A stretch of 64,000 nucleotides of DNA from Amarolinea aalborgensis (GCF_900491745.1 NZ_UETR01000018.1:6421-70420), one strand, 5' to 3'. Counted from the stretch's first letter, positions 34,888 to 43,265 are shown. A program made the numbers and translations. The notes: generated by a model from the letters alone, not told the origin.

Positions 34888-35122
34888 TGATCTGAATGTT
34901 CGATGTCCTCCTCCGGCCGATGAGGTTGCGCAGCGTCCGGTCGCGCGTCCACGGTTCGGCTGTACTCAGAAGCCATGGCATTCGGCTAATGTACGACCGG
35001 CGGTATTCGTTGTCTAGCGCGGGTAAAGCCGGTGGCCTTGTTTGGGTTATGGTGTAGCGCCAAGTCTACGAGAATACGCGGCGCCCCTTTCAGGCGCCAG
35101 AGTCTCAATCTCTGCGGGGGTC
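34888..35122. other. Intergenic stretch without recognised gene
   Basis: No convincing ORF on either strand and no hairpin terminator. Ends where the toxin-antitoxin promoter begins. Confidence 0.35.
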
Positions 35123-35151
35123 TCGCCATAAATTGAAACCTCGTGTATAAT
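35123..35151 (+). promoter_or_regulatory. Putative promoter of the toxin-antitoxin operon
   Basis: Perfect TATAAT at 35146-35151, weak -35 TCGCCA at 35123-35128 (17-bp spacing), 40 bp before the antitoxin ATG. A weak -35 would suit autoregulation by the antitoxin. Confidence 0.5.
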
Positions 35152-35190
35152 GGGCGCTGGACAAGATTCGCTGCTTGAGGAGGTGTCACC

Positions 35191-35445
35191 ATGGAAGCCA
35201 CGATGACGGCGATCGAATTGACCGGAACTGTGAACGAGCGCCGTCAACTGCAACTGGATGAGCTGCTGCCCATCTTCGGCCCCAAGCGGGTGCGGGTGAT
35301 TGTGCTCTATTCCCCCACAGACGAGTGGGAAGAAACCGAGTGGTTGGCTGCCGCAGCCCGCAATCCTGCGTTTGCGTTTCTCAAAGATGCGGAGGAAGAT
35401 ATCTACTCTTTGAGCGATGGGAAGCCATTCCGTGACGAAGCATAA
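35191..35445 (+). CDS. Antitoxin-like protein (84 aa) of a MazF-type module
   Basis: Starts MEATMTAIELTGTVNERRQLQLDELLPI, preceded by GAGGAGGTG 6 nt upstream. The N-terminal half has the beta-strand pattern of a small DNA-binding or dimerisation fold (AIELTGTVNERRQLQLDELL...RVRVIVLY). The C-terminal half is acidic (EWEETEW...KDAEEDIYSLSDGKP), as expected for a disordered tail that wraps around and neutralises a MazF-like toxin. It overlaps the toxin gene by up to 29 bp. Family name uncertain. Confidence 0.8.
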   Translation: MEATMTAIELTGTVNERRQLQLDELLPIFGPKRVRVIVLYSPTDEWEETEWLAAAARNPAFAFLKDAEEDIYSLSDGKPFRDEA

Positions 35446-35776
35446 AGTCGTTCTCGTCCCGTTTCCTTTCGATGACCTTTCCAGCAGCAAGGTCCGCCCT
35501 GCCGTTTGTCTCACCGATCCCATTGGGCCGCATAGACACGTGATCCTGGCTTTTGTCACGAGCCGAATTCCAGACAAACTCCTGGAAACCGATTTGGTTA
35601 TTGACGCGCGTAGGTCGGACTTCAGAGCAACGGGACTCCAGGTTTCATCCACCCTTCAGTTACACCGTTTGATGACAGCCACAACTTCCCTGCTGCAACG
35701 CGAGTTGGGTGTCTTATCGCCTGCCATGCAGGCTCAGGTGAACGCGCGCCTTCGTAAGGTGTTTGGTATAGCGTAA
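35417..35776 (+). CDS. PemK/MazF-family toxin (mRNA interferase-like)
   Basis: 119 residues from ATG 35417; a GTG at 35432 with GGGAAG in front is an equally good start. The core is typical: KVVLVPFPFDDLSSSKVRPAVCLTDP (loop with the conserved Arg-Pro-Ala), VILAFVTSRIPDKLLETDLVID, then HRLMTATTSLLQRELGVLSPAMQAQVNARLRKVFG at the C-terminal helix. MazF-type toxins are ribonucleases that cut mRNA at short sequences. The recognition sequence cannot be read from the protein. Overlap with the antitoxin indicates coupled translation. Confidence 0.88.
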   Translation: MGSHSVTKHKVVLVPFPFDDLSSSKVRPAVCLTDPIGPHRHVILAFVTSRIPDKLLETDLVIDARRSDFRATGLQVSSTLQLHRLMTATTSLLQRELGVLSPAMQAQVNARLRKVFGIA

Positions 35777-35779
35777 CCG

Positions 35780-37420
35780 TTACGCCGATAGCTCTCCGTA
35801 CACCACCTTCCCATCTAGCACTGTCGCTATTACCTGCGTCTGCAGAATCTCCTCAGCCGGGCACGTGAAGATGTCGCGGTCGAGCACCACCAGGTCGGCC
35901 AGTTTGCCGGGGGTGATGGAACCCTTGCTTGCTTCTTCGCCGCTGGCAAAGGCCGCGCCCAGGGTGTAGGCGCGCACGGCCTCCGCAACGCTGATTCGCT
36001 CCTGCGGCTGCCAGCCGGCCGGGCCGGACGCGCCGTCGCCGCGACGCCGCGTCACTGCGGCGTGGATGCCGGCGAGCACGTCCGGCGCTTCGATCGGCGC
36101 GTCGGAGCCGAAGGCGAGGGTCACACCGGTGTCGAGCAGCGTGCGCCAGGCGTACGCGCCGCGCACGCGCGGTTCACCCCACAGGCGGTCGGCGTTGAGC
36201 ATATCGCTCGTCGCGTGGATTGGCTGCATGGAGGCGATGAGGCCCAACCGCGCGAGGCGCGGCGCGTCGTCCGCATGGATGATCTGCACGTGCTCGACGC
36301 GGTGGCGCAGCGGCGGCCACGGCCGCGCCGGCAATGCCTGGCCGGTCTGCCATTCCGGCTCCGCGCCGCGCACGACCGCCAACGCATCCAGCACCTCGCG
36401 GTTGGCGCGGTCGCCGATGGCGTGGATCATCACGCTCAGGCCAGCCGCGCTGCACGCCAGCGCCTCTTCGGTAAACTCCTCCGGGTCCAGCGTGCAGACG
36501 CCGCGCCAGTCTGGCCGCCCGCGATACGGCTCCAACATCCACGCCGTCTGTGAGCCGAGCGCGCCATCCGCGAAGAATTTGACGCTGCCCACGCGCAGCC
36601 ACTCGCTGCCGAAGCCGCTCTGCAGGCCCAAATCAATCGCGGCCTGGCGGCGGACGCGGGGAATGGTCTGGTTGACGCGCAGCCCCAACTCGCCGCGGCG
36701 CAGGAGCGCCTGGTAGGTGCGAAAGGCCAGCATCTCCGCGGTGTCGCTCGCCTCGTGGATGCCGGTCAGGCCGTTGGCCCAGGCCAGGTGGATGCCCTCC
36801 AGGGCGGCTGCGCCGCTCTCGTCCAGGCCAGGCTGCGCAACGACGTCGTCCAGCAGTTTGACCGCGTTCTCGCGCAGGATGCCGGTCGGTTCGCCCGTCT
36901 GCGGGTCGCGCTCGATCACGCCATCGCCAGGGTCGGGCGTGGAGGCCGTGATGCCGGCCCGCGCCAGCGCCAGGCTGTTGACCCACACCGAATGCCAGTC
37001 TTTGCTGTCCAGGGCCACGGGGCGCCGGGGCGCAACCTGGTCGAGCATCTGCCGCGTGGGCATGCCCTCCGGCCAGACGTTGGCGTCCCAACCGCCGCCG
37101 CGCAGCCAACGGCCCGGCGCGGTTTGGCCGGCCTTCTGCGCAATGACGGCCAGGGCTTCGGCCGCGCTCGGCGCGCCGGTCAGGTCCACCCAGCGCCGCT
37201 GCAAGGCCCAGCCGACAAAGTGAATGTGGGCATCAATGAATCCAGGCAGCAGCGTGCGGCCGCCCAGGTCGTGCGTCTGCGTGTCGGGGCCGGCCAGGTG
37301 ACTCAAATCATCGCCCACGGCCAGGATGCGGTTGCCGGCCAGCGCGACCGCGCGCGCGGTGGGGCGATCCGCATCTTGCGTGTAAATGCGGGCATTGGTC
37401 AGGAGCATGGTTGGGTGCAT
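35780..37420 (-). CDS. Metal-dependent amidohydrolase, YtcJ-like
   Basis: 546 residues; AAGGTAA precedes the ATG at 37420. The composite amidohydrolase fold starts LLTNARIYTQDADRPTARAVALAGNRILAVG. GRTLLPGFIDAHIHFVGWAL contains the HxH metal site (about residues 65-67). Further His/Asp ligands occur in VMIHAIGDRAN, HRVEHVQIIHADD and FGSDAPIEAPDVLAGIHAAVTRR. The closing segment KGSITPGKLADLVVLDRDIF is typical. Related enzymes include N-substituted formamide deformylases and predicted amidases; the substrate is unknown. Convergent with the toxin-antitoxin operon, ending 4 bp away. Confidence 0.9.
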   Translation of the reverse strand: MHPTMLLTNARIYTQDADRPTARAVALAGNRILAVGDDLSHLAGPDTQTHDLGGRTLLPGFIDAHIHFVGWALQRRWVDLTGAPSAAEALAVIAQKAGQTAPGRWLRGGGWDANVWPEGMPTRQMLDQVAPRRPVALDSKDWHSVWVNSLALARAGITASTPDPGDGVIERDPQTGEPTGILRENAVKLLDDVVAQPGLDESGAAALEGIHLAWANGLTGIHEASDTAEMLAFRTYQALLRRGELGLRVNQTIPRVRRQAAIDLGLQSGFGSEWLRVGSVKFFADGALGSQTAWMLEPYRGRPDWRGVCTLDPEEFTEEALACSAAGLSVMIHAIGDRANREVLDALAVVRGAEPEWQTGQALPARPWPPLRHRVEHVQIIHADDAPRLARLGLIASMQPIHATSDMLNADRLWGEPRVRGAYAWRTLLDTGVTLAFGSDAPIEAPDVLAGIHAAVTRRRGDGASGPAGWQPQERISVAEAVRAYTLGAAFASGEEASKGSITPGKLADLVVLDRDIFTCPAEEILQTQVIATVLDGKVVYGELSA

Positions 37421-37489
37421 GGCGGCTTACCTTGTGGTTTGCGTGTTCGTGTCTTGGTGCTGAAATTCTGGTACAGCGCGTAAGATATT

Positions 37490-37557
37490 CTCACACAAAG
37501 CCGCAGAGACACGAAAGAATCGGTTTGCGTCTCCGTGCCTTTGTGTCTTGGTGTGAG
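37490..37557. repeat. Intergenic inverted repeat (CTCACACAAAG / CTTTGTGTC)
   Basis: CTCACACAAAG at 37490 and CTTTGTGTCTTGGTGTGAG at 37539-37557 flank an internal repeat GACACGAAAG/GCGTCTCCGTGCC. Same family style as 5451-5550. Located after parB, it might also stop transcription, but there is no T-tract. Confidence 0.6.
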
Positions 37558-37598
37558 TCATTTGGGTCTGGCTTGTCCGGAGTGGCAGGCGGGGTGAT

Positions 37599-38489
37599 TT
37601 ACTCGCCGCCACCGATGGCGTCAATCACAGCCTGCAGTTCTTCATCAGAGTAGAAATGGATCACCAGGCGGCCGCGTCCGCGCACGCCGCGGCTGATCTC
37701 GACCTTGGTGCCGAGGCGTTCGCGCAGGCTGCTCTCCAGGGCCTGCACGTGCAGCGCCTGCGGATCAGGCTCGCCCGCGGCGGCCGCCTCTGGCGCAGCC
37801 GCCAGGGTCAGGCGGTGCACCAGCTCTTCGACCTGGCGCGCCGTCAGGTGGCGGTGACGGATGATCGCCAGCGCTTCGGCCTGCAAATCGTCATCCAGGC
37901 CGACCAGCGGCCGCGCCTGCGCCTCCGACAACTCGCCGGTCATCAGCGCTTCTTTAACCGGCTCGCTCAAGCGCAGCAGACGCAGGAGGTTGGTCACGGT
38001 GACCCGCGCTTTGCCCACGCGCGTCGCGACCTGCGCCTGCGTCAGGCCAAACTCCTCGATGAGCATGCTGTAGGCGGCGGCTTCTTCCAGCGGGTTGAGA
38101 TCGGCCCGCTGCACGTTTTCCACGAGCGCCATTTCCAGCACGGCTTGATCGCTGGCCTCTTTGACGATGGCCGGGACCTGGCTCAGGCCGGCCAGGCGCG
38201 CGGCGCGCCAGCGCCGCTCGCCGGCGATCAGAAAATAGGCCGGGCCGCCCGCGGCCGCGCCCGCGGCGCGCGTCACGATGAGCGGTTGAATCAGGCCGTG
38301 CTCATGAATCGAAGCGGCCAGCTCCTGCAAGGCCTCGCTGTCGAAGCTCTGGCGCGGCTGGCGTGGGTTAGGGGCGATGTCGGCAATGTCCAGCTCTACG
38401 AACGCCTGGCTGATTTCCGGCGCGGGCGGGGGCGCGCTGGGGATCAAGGCGCCTAAACCGCGACCCAGGCCGCGTTTGATGTTGCTCAT
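37599..38489 (-). CDS. parB: Chromosome-partitioning protein ParB
   Basis: 296 residues. GRGLGALIP is the N-terminal ParA-activating motif. IADIAPNPRQPRQSFDSEALQELAASIHEHGLIQPLIV begins the ParB/CTP-binding domain, with AGERRWRAARLAGL as the conserved GERRxRA motif. NVQRADLNPLEEAAAYSMLIEEFGLTQAQVATRVGKARVTVTNLLRLL gives the helix-turn-helix that reads parS. A C-terminal dimerisation domain follows a variable linker. ATG overlaps the parA TGA by 4 bp. ParB clamps on DNA near parS and works with ParA in origin segregation. No canonical parS was noticed in the window. Confidence 0.96.
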   Translation of the reverse strand: MSNIKRGLGRGLGALIPSAPPPAPEISQAFVELDIADIAPNPRQPRQSFDSEALQELAASIHEHGLIQPLIVTRAAGAAAGGPAYFLIAGERRWRAARLAGLSQVPAIVKEASDQAVLEMALVENVQRADLNPLEEAAAYSMLIEEFGLTQAQVATRVGKARVTVTNLLRLLRLSEPVKEALMTGELSEAQARPLVGLDDDLQAEALAIIRHRHLTARQVEELVHRLTLAAAPEAAAAGEPDPQALHVQALESSLRERLGTKVEISRGVRGRGRLVIHFYSDEELQAVIDAIGGGE

Positions 38490-39274
38490 GGCATGTGCCT
38501 GCCTCTCGGTGACGTTTCTTGCTTCAGCAGCTCTTGCGTCAGCGCCTCATAGGCCATGGCGCCGGGCGAACGGGGCGCGTAGGTCAATATCGCTTCGCCA
38601 AAACTGGGCGCTTCGCTCAGGCGCACATTGCGCGGGATGAGGGTATCAAAGACGAACGCAGGCGCATTCTTGCGAATTTCGTTCACCACTTGCTGGGCCA
38701 GGTTGGTGCGGCCGTCGAACATGGTCAACACCAGTCCCTGCACGGTCAGCGCCGGATTGAGGCTCTTATGTACCAGGTCAATCGTCGCCAGCAGATGCGC
38801 CAGCCCTTCCAACGCAAAGTATTCGCACTGAATGGGGATGATGACGCCGCCGGCGGCGGTCAGCGCGTTGATCGTCAGCAGGCCCAGGCTGGGCGGGCAG
38901 TCGAGGAGGACATAATCGTAGCCTGAGGCGGCCAGCTCCAGCGCGCGGCGCAGGACATGCTCGCGCGCCAGCATCCCCACCATTTCAACTTCCGCACCGG
39001 CCAGCCGCGGCGCAGACGGCACCAGGTCAAGCCCGACGCGGTAAGTCAGGGAGACGACTTTGGTGAGCGGCATCTGGTCAATCAGCACATCGTACAGGCC
39101 GTAGATGGCATGCTGCGGGTTGACGCCGATATGGCTGGTGGCGTTGGCTTGCGGGTCGCAGTCCACCAGGAGCACGCGCTTGGACGCCTGCGCCAGGTAG
39201 GCCGCGAGGTTGACGGCGGTGGTGGTTTTACCCACGCCTCCTTTTTGATTGGCAAAGGCAAGAATACGCGTCAC
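38486..39274 (-). CDS. parA: Chromosome-partitioning ATPase ParA (Soj)
   Basis: About 262 residues. The start is GTG 39274, which overlaps the TGA of the kinase gene upstream (GTGA) and directly opens TRILAFANQKGGVGKTTTAVNLA; the longer open frame upstream is antisense-like filler. Deviant Walker A KGGVGKTT (11-18), Walker A' region VLLVDCDPQANAT, and DYVLLDCPPSLGLLTINAL. ParA binds DNA non-specifically in its ATP form and is released by ParB. Operon order pfkB-like kinase, parA, parB. Confidence 0.96.
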   Translation of the reverse strand: MTRILAFANQKGGVGKTTTAVNLAAYLAQASKRVLLVDCDPQANATSHIGVNPQHAIYGLYDVLIDQMPLTKVVSLTYRVGLDLVPSAPRLAGAEVEMVGMLAREHVLRRALELAASGYDYVLLDCPPSLGLLTINALTAAGGVIIPIQCEYFALEGLAHLLATIDLVHKSLNPALTVQGLVLTMFDGRTNLAQQVVNEIRKNAPAFVFDTLIPRNVRLSEAPSFGEAILTYAPRSPGAMAYEALTQELLKQETSPRGRHMP

Positions 39275-40122
39275 AGGGAACTCTGCGCCTCCGGGGGGTG
39301 CTGCGCCAGCCAGGCTTCGACCTGCGCCAGGCTGGGAATGGCGTCGGTGGCCTGCCCTTCGACCGAAAACGAGGCGGTGACATTGGCGAAATGGGCGGCC
39401 TGCACCGGGTCGCCGGTGGCGGCCAGGCGAATCAGGAACGCGGCGGCAAAGACATCGCCTGCGCCGGTCGGGTCTACCTCGACCGACGGTCGCGGCGGCA
39501 CGGCAGTCATCTGGTTGCCCTGCCAGACCTGGCAGCCGCGCGGGCCCAGGGTCAGCACCACCACTGGGCATAGGCGTTGGTAGTGAGCCAGCGCCGCGGG
39601 ATCATGGCCCAGGTCTTCGTCGCTCAAGATCAGCGCGCGGGCGCCGGTCAACACCGCGGCGGCGTTAGCCCAGGGCTGGCGGCTGACATGGCCGTGCGCA
39701 TCCCAACGGCGCATCCAGCCCTGCGGCACAACGCCCACCAGGCTGTCGGGAAAGGCTGCGGTCAGGCCGGGGTCAACTTCCTGCGCAACCGGCCCCAGCA
39801 GGACGATAGGCGTCTGGCGCCAGGGCGCGGGCACGTCCGCCACGCGGATGATCGGGGCCACGCTATGCACCGTTTGCCGGCGATGCCCGTTGTGGTAACG
39901 ATTTTCGAATGTGGTGGTGGCAGTCGCGGGCAGCCGTTCCACCGCAATGCCGTCCAGGTCAGGCGTCAAGGGAAAATCGGAGGCGGCGCGCGTCAGAATG
40001 GCGGCGTGCGCACCCAGGCGCGCGGCCGTGATGGCCGCGTAGGTGGCGGTGCCGCCTTGCGCAAAACCACCACTGAGCAAAATGTCGCGCGTGATGTGAC
40101 CAATGACCAAGAAATTCGGCAT
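39271..40122 (-). CDS. PfkB-family carbohydrate kinase
   Basis: About 283 residues from ATG 40122 (ATG 40134 is an alternative; ribosome binding site weak). N-terminal FLVIGHITRDILL and GGTATYAAITAARLGA, with the C-terminal PfkB signature VDPTGAGDVFAAAFLIRL carrying the catalytic Asp. LILSDEDL and VVVLTLGPRGCQVW are typical. These enzymes phosphorylate sugars or nucleosides. The short length and lack of a specific lid motif leave ribokinase-like or unknown specificity. Coupled to parA by a 4-bp overlap, an arrangement that may only reflect genome compaction. Confidence 0.88.
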   Translation of the reverse strand: MPNFLVIGHITRDILLSGGFAQGGTATYAAITAARLGAHAAILTRAASDFPLTPDLDGIAVERLPATATTTFENRYHNGHRRQTVHSVAPIIRVADVPAPWRQTPIVLLGPVAQEVDPGLTAAFPDSLVGVVPQGWMRRWDAHGHVSRQPWANAAAVLTGARALILSDEDLGHDPAALAHYQRLCPVVVLTLGPRGCQVWQGNQMTAVPPRPSVEVDPTGAGDVFAAAFLIRLAATGDPVQAAHFANVTASFSVEGQATDAIPSLAQVEAWLAQHPPEAQSSL

Positions 40123-40193
40123 AGAACCCTGCATCGCCCAGCGCAATCGAGCCTTGACTGGCTTGATTGTAGCATAGGCGGCGCGAAACCAAA

Positions 40194-40226
40194 AGAAACC
40201 CGGTTTCTCACAGAAACCGGGTCTCT
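40194..40226 (-). terminator. Strong hairpin after the rpmH-jag operon
   Basis: AGAAACCCGGTTTCT and AGAAACCGGGTCTCT form a stem of about 13 bp with a 3-nt loop. In the minus direction it is followed by TTTCTTTTGG-like T-rich sequence, 50 bp after the jag stop. Wording also fits a dispersed palindromic repeat family (a second, weaker copy at 40245-40265). Confidence 0.6.
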
Positions 40227-40275
40227 CGACACTGTGAACCCGATTTCCTACAGAAACCAGGCTCCCGTCGCGGCG

Positions 40276-41226
40276 CTAATGGGCCGTGTTCGGAATAATC
40301 GTCACTTTGCGGCTTTCGCCTTCGCCCACGCTTTCGGTATGAACCTCAGGATGGTCACGCAGGGTCATGTGGATAATGCGGCGCTCACGCGCGGGCATTG
40401 GCTCCAGGGCCAGGGTACGGCCGGTGGCGGCGACGCGTTCGGCGGTGCGCGTGGCTAACTGCTGCAGCGTGCGCTCGCGCCGATTCTTGTACTCTTCCAC
40501 ATCTACCACGACATTGGTCCAACGATGCAGGCGGTGATTGAGCATCAAGCGGGTCAAGTATTGCAGCGCGTTCAAGGTTTCGCCGCGCCGGCCAATCAGG
40601 ATGCCCAGGTCATTGCCCACGATGTCCAACACCAGGGTTGGCTCGTCATCACGACCCGGCATGTCCGATACGGAGGCGTGTCCGCGCACCGTTGCGTTGA
40701 TGCCCATCTGGTTCAACAGGTTGCCCAAGATCTCCGAGGCCGTTTCCACCAGGACGCTATCGCTGACAGCCGCTTTTTCCGCTTTGGGCTTGGGCGCGAG
40801 CGACGGCTCCACATCCGCCGCTGGCTGGTCGGCCGTGGGGACAGGCGCCGCGGCCACGGCTGGCCGAGCTGGTTCAACCGGCGCCGTGATGGGCGGCTCT
40901 GGTTTCACCGGCCGCGGCGGCGCACTGACCGGCTTGGGTTCGGCGGGCGCTTCCCAGCGTGTGGGCCGCGGTGGGCTGACCGGCTTTGGTTCCATGGGCG
41001 GTTCTGGCCGTGCGGACCGCGGCGGCGCGGGGCTTGGACTGGTGACGCGCGGCGTCAAGCGTACGCGTGCGTCTTCGGCCCCAAATCCGAGGATGCCGCG
41101 GCTGCCTTCAGACAGCACTTCCACATCCACCTGCTCACGCGCAAGATTGAGGCGACGCAGGCCATCACGGATAGCGGCATCAACCGTCTTGGCGCGAACT
41201 TCAATGCTTTCTTGTGGGGTAGCCAT
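40276..41226 (-). CDS. jag: RNA-binding protein KhpB (Jag/EloR)
   Basis: About 316 residues; ATG 41226 preferred. Jag-N domain (IEVRAKTVDAAIRDGLRRLNLAREQVDVEVLSEGSRGILGFGAEDARV), then a long Pro-rich linker with repeated PEPP/PVKPEPP motifs (about 65-165). A KH domain carries the GxxG-like loop IGRRGETLNALQYLTRLMLN, and a C-terminal R3H domain has RERRIIHMTLRDHPEVHTESVGEGESRKV. KhpB binds RNA with KhpA and influences cell elongation and division in Gram-positives. Position after yidC is the classic arrangement. Confidence 0.94.
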   Translation of the reverse strand: MATPQESIEVRAKTVDAAIRDGLRRLNLAREQVDVEVLSEGSRGILGFGAEDARVRLTPRVTSPSPAPPRSARPEPPMEPKPVSPPRPTRWEAPAEPKPVSAPPRPVKPEPPITAPVEPARPAVAAAPVPTADQPAADVEPSLAPKPKAEKAAVSDSVLVETASEILGNLLNQMGINATVRGHASVSDMPGRDDEPTLVLDIVGNDLGILIGRRGETLNALQYLTRLMLNHRLHRWTNVVVDVEEYKNRRERTLQQLATRTAERVAATGRTLALEPMPARERRIIHMTLRDHPEVHTESVGEGESRKVTIIPNTAH

Positions 41227-41232
41227 AGCCAA

Positions 41233-42225
41233 CTACTTCCTCTTCTTGATGCGACGTCGCGCTTTCGCGGCTCCGACTTCGGTCTCGCGCGTAGCGGCGA
41301 CAGTGGTATTGCTGGGCGCTGGCGCTTCGGTCGGCGCGCTGATGGCCGGCGCCATGTTGTTGAGATTGATCCCAGGTATCTTCAGTGATCCCCAGCCGGT
41401 GACAAAATACTGTTGAATCATGCTGAGGACATTGCTCACCACGTAGTAGAGCGACAGACCTGCGGGCAGGGAGATGAACACAAAACCGAACACCAGGGGC
41501 ATGAAGGTCATGGTCTGCTGCATGGTCGCTTGCTGCGGATCCTGATCGGCTTTGGAGGCGACGGCCGGCTGCGACATTTTTTGCAGCATGATCTGTGTCA
41601 CCACCAACAAGACGGGCAGGATCAGATAGCCAATCAACGTGCCATATTGGCCGGCGGTAAATGCCTTCGAGATCCACTGCAACCCTTCCGTCTGCTTCGG
41701 ATAAGCCAGGTCTGGAATCCAGAAAAAGGGTTGCTTGACCAGCTCGCCGATGTTGGTCAAGTGATAGAGCGCCTGGTAGAGACCGAACAGAATGGGCATC
41801 TGGATGAGGAGAGGTAAACAGCCGCTGGCTGGATTGTAGCCAGCTTCCTTGTACATCTCCATCTGGGCCTTGGAGAGCGCCTCACGATCCTTGCCGTGCT
41901 TTTTCTGCAATTCTTGCATGCGCGGCTGCAGATGCTGCATCGTGCGCATGGAGCGCAGCTGCGCCATGGTCAGCGGCAGGGTTACGATCTTGATCAGAAT
42001 GGTAAAGAGGATGATCGCAAAACCGTAGCTGTAGGGCAGACCGATGGACTCGAGAACCTTGTGCATCCACGACAGGGCCGCGGCTAACGGGAAAACGATG
42101 AACGTTTGCCACCAGCCGCTGGGTGGGGCATTGGGGTCAGTCGAGGTTGGCGCGCCGCAGCTGGTGAGCAGCAGCAGCAGCGCCACCAGGAGAAGAATGA
42201 GGCCAACCGTGCGTAGTTTGCGCAT
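41233..42225 (-). CDS. yidC: Membrane protein insertase YidC
   Basis: About 330 residues from ATG 42225 (AAGGAA upstream). N-terminal signal with lipobox-like LLTSCG, as in Gram-positive YidC1/SpoIIIJ-type lipoproteins. The YidC core begins SYGFAIILFTILIKIVTLPLTMAQLRSMRTMQHLQPRMQELQKKHGKD, then GYNPASGCLPLLIQMPILFGLYQAL and MTFMPLVFGFVFISLPAGLSLYYVVSNVLSMIQQYFV. The basic tail (KARRRIKKRK) may bind the ribosome. It inserts membrane proteins with or without Sec. Confidence 0.96.
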   Translation of the reverse strand: MRKLRTVGLILLLVALLLLLTSCGAPTSTDPNAPPSGWWQTFIVFPLAAALSWMHKVLESIGLPYSYGFAIILFTILIKIVTLPLTMAQLRSMRTMQHLQPRMQELQKKHGKDREALSKAQMEMYKEAGYNPASGCLPLLIQMPILFGLYQALYHLTNIGELVKQPFFWIPDLAYPKQTEGLQWISKAFTAGQYGTLIGYLILPVLLVVTQIMLQKMSQPAVASKADQDPQQATMQQTMTFMPLVFGFVFISLPAGLSLYYVVSNVLSMIQQYFVTGWGSLKIPGINLNNMAPAISAPTEAPAPSNTTVAATRETEVGAAKARRRIKKRK

Positions 42226-42255
42226 CTTGGTTCCTTTTAGTAACACAACCTATCC

Positions 42256-42468
42256 TTACGGCACAGGGTCATAGCCACCTGCGTTCAGGGGGTGGCAGCG
42301 CGCGATGCGCTTGACGCCTAACCAGCCGCCCTTGACTACGCCGTACCGTTCGATGGCTTCGTAGGTGTAATGGGAGCAGGTTGGGGTGAAACGACAACTA
42401 GGTGGCAGCGCCGGTGAAATGAAGCGCTGATAAAGCCGAATCAATTGCAGCGTGAGAGCCTTAGCCAT
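42256..42468 (-). CDS. yidD: Membrane protein insertion efficiency factor YidD
   Basis: 70 residues with the full family pattern: LIRLYQRFISPALPPSCRFTPTCSHYTYEAIERYG, then KGGWLGVKRIARCHPLNAGGYDPVP. Three conserved Cys. An amphipathic N-terminal helix associates with the inner membrane. 15 bp after rnpA and 30 bp before yidC. Confidence 0.96.
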   Translation of the reverse strand: MAKALTLQLIRLYQRFISPALPPSCRFTPTCSHYTYEAIERYGVVKGGWLGVKRIARCHPLNAGGYDPVP

Positions 42469-42483
42469 GCGTAACGATCAAAC

Positions 42484-42828
42484 CTACGATCCTAACAACT
42501 GTGCACGTTTGAGCAGCGCCAGACAGGCCGCCTTCAAGGTCAAGAAATCGGCCTGGGCCGCGAGTGGGCGGGCAATCATGACCACATCCCACCCCGGCTC
42601 AATATCCGCTCTCTGCAAGCGAATGATTTCACGCAGACGCCGTCGCACCAGGTTGCGACGCACTGCGCCGCCCAACCGACGGCTGACCGAGAAACCAAAA
42701 CGGTTATGATCTAGTCCGTTTGGCAACGCGCAGAGCACGAGCAGTGGACTGGCCCATGATTTTCCTGCGCTGCGCACTTGGCGGAAGCGCTCCGGCTGGC
42801 GCAGCCGGTAGCGACGCTGGACCGACAA
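42484..42828 (-). CDS. rnpA: Ribonuclease P protein component
   Basis: 114 residues. RLRQPERFRQVRSAGKSWASPLLVL and the RNR-type motif RFGFSVSRRLGGAVRRNLVRRRLREIIRL identify the protein that supports the RNase P ribozyme in 5' tRNA maturation. It starts 16 bp after the rpmH stop. Confidence 0.96.
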   Translation of the reverse strand: MSVQRRYRLRQPERFRQVRSAGKSWASPLLVLCALPNGLDHNRFGFSVSRRLGGAVRRNLVRRRLREIIRLQRADIEPGWDVVMIARPLAAQADFLTLKAACLALLKRAQLLGS

Positions 42829-42844
42829 CAGAACAGCTTAACGC

Positions 42845-43012
42845 TTACTTCGGCGGCATCTTGCGCCAGGTCAGCGCAACCGATAACAGCTTGCGGCCCT
42901 TCAGGCGCCGCGCCTTGATTACATTGCGACCATCGGTGGTCTGCATTCGCTTGCGGAAACCGTGCACGCGCAGGCGCCGCTTGACTTTGGGTTGCCACGT
43001 TCGCTTAGGCAT
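42845..43012 (-). CDS. rpmH: 50S ribosomal protein L34
   Basis: 55 residues: MPKRTWQPKVKRRLRVHGFRKRM opens the protein, followed by QTTDGRNVIKARRLKGRKLL. Highly basic, as L34 is, and in the conserved rpmH-rnpA-yidD-yidC-jag order. The tail LLSVALTWRKMPPK is longer than the usual 44-47-residue L34, a small lineage-specific extension. The ATG at 43012 has AGGAG upstream. First gene of the operon. Confidence 0.95.
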   Translation of the reverse strand: MPKRTWQPKVKRRLRVHGFRKRMQTTDGRNVIKARRLKGRKLLSVALTWRKMPPK

Positions 43013-43144
43013 CAGAAACTCCTACTCAAGAGATAATTCCGTTCAACGGCCGTTACGAGAGCGGCAGCCTGAACTTGGTTCCAGTTTATGACAGCAGAAA
43101 ACGGGCGAGGAAGAAAGACGCTCCTCTCCCGTGTCATGGCGTGC

Positions 43145-43174
43145 ATTATACCCGTCTTCTGGCGTGACTGTCAA
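43145..43174 (-). promoter_or_regulatory. Consensus promoter of the rpmH operon
   Basis: On the minus strand TTGACA (43174-43169), 18 bp, TATAAT (43150-43145): both hexamers perfect. The leader to rpmH is about 130 nt, long enough for regulation. Back-to-back with the selD promoter. Confidence 0.8.
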
Positions 43175-43203
43175 ATGATTAAGGGTGAATTGTTTGCACA
43201 CGC

Positions 43204-43232
43204 TTGCTAAGGGGCCGCTCTTCGACTATAAT
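43204..43232 (+). promoter_or_regulatory. Promoter of selD
   Basis: TTGCTA (43204-43209), 17-bp spacer, perfect TATAAT (43227-43232), 33 bp before the selD ATG. Confidence 0.7.
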
Positions 43233-43265
43233 GCGCCAACATTCTGCAGATTGGAGTTCTCAACG

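Noticed and set aside
35047..35652. 201-residue minus-strand ORF across the toxin-antitoxin region
   Set aside because: Shadow of the antitoxin/toxin genes; the plus strand has a promoter, ribosome binding site and MazF motifs.
38486..39571. 361-residue ParA
   Set aside because: The first 99 residues are antisense-like and overlap the kinase gene. GTG 39274 gives the normal ParA start with a 4-bp overlap.
43013..43265. oriC between rpmH and selD
   Set aside because: No TTATCCACA-like boxes and no dnaA gene. The AT-rich parts are explained by two back-to-back promoters.
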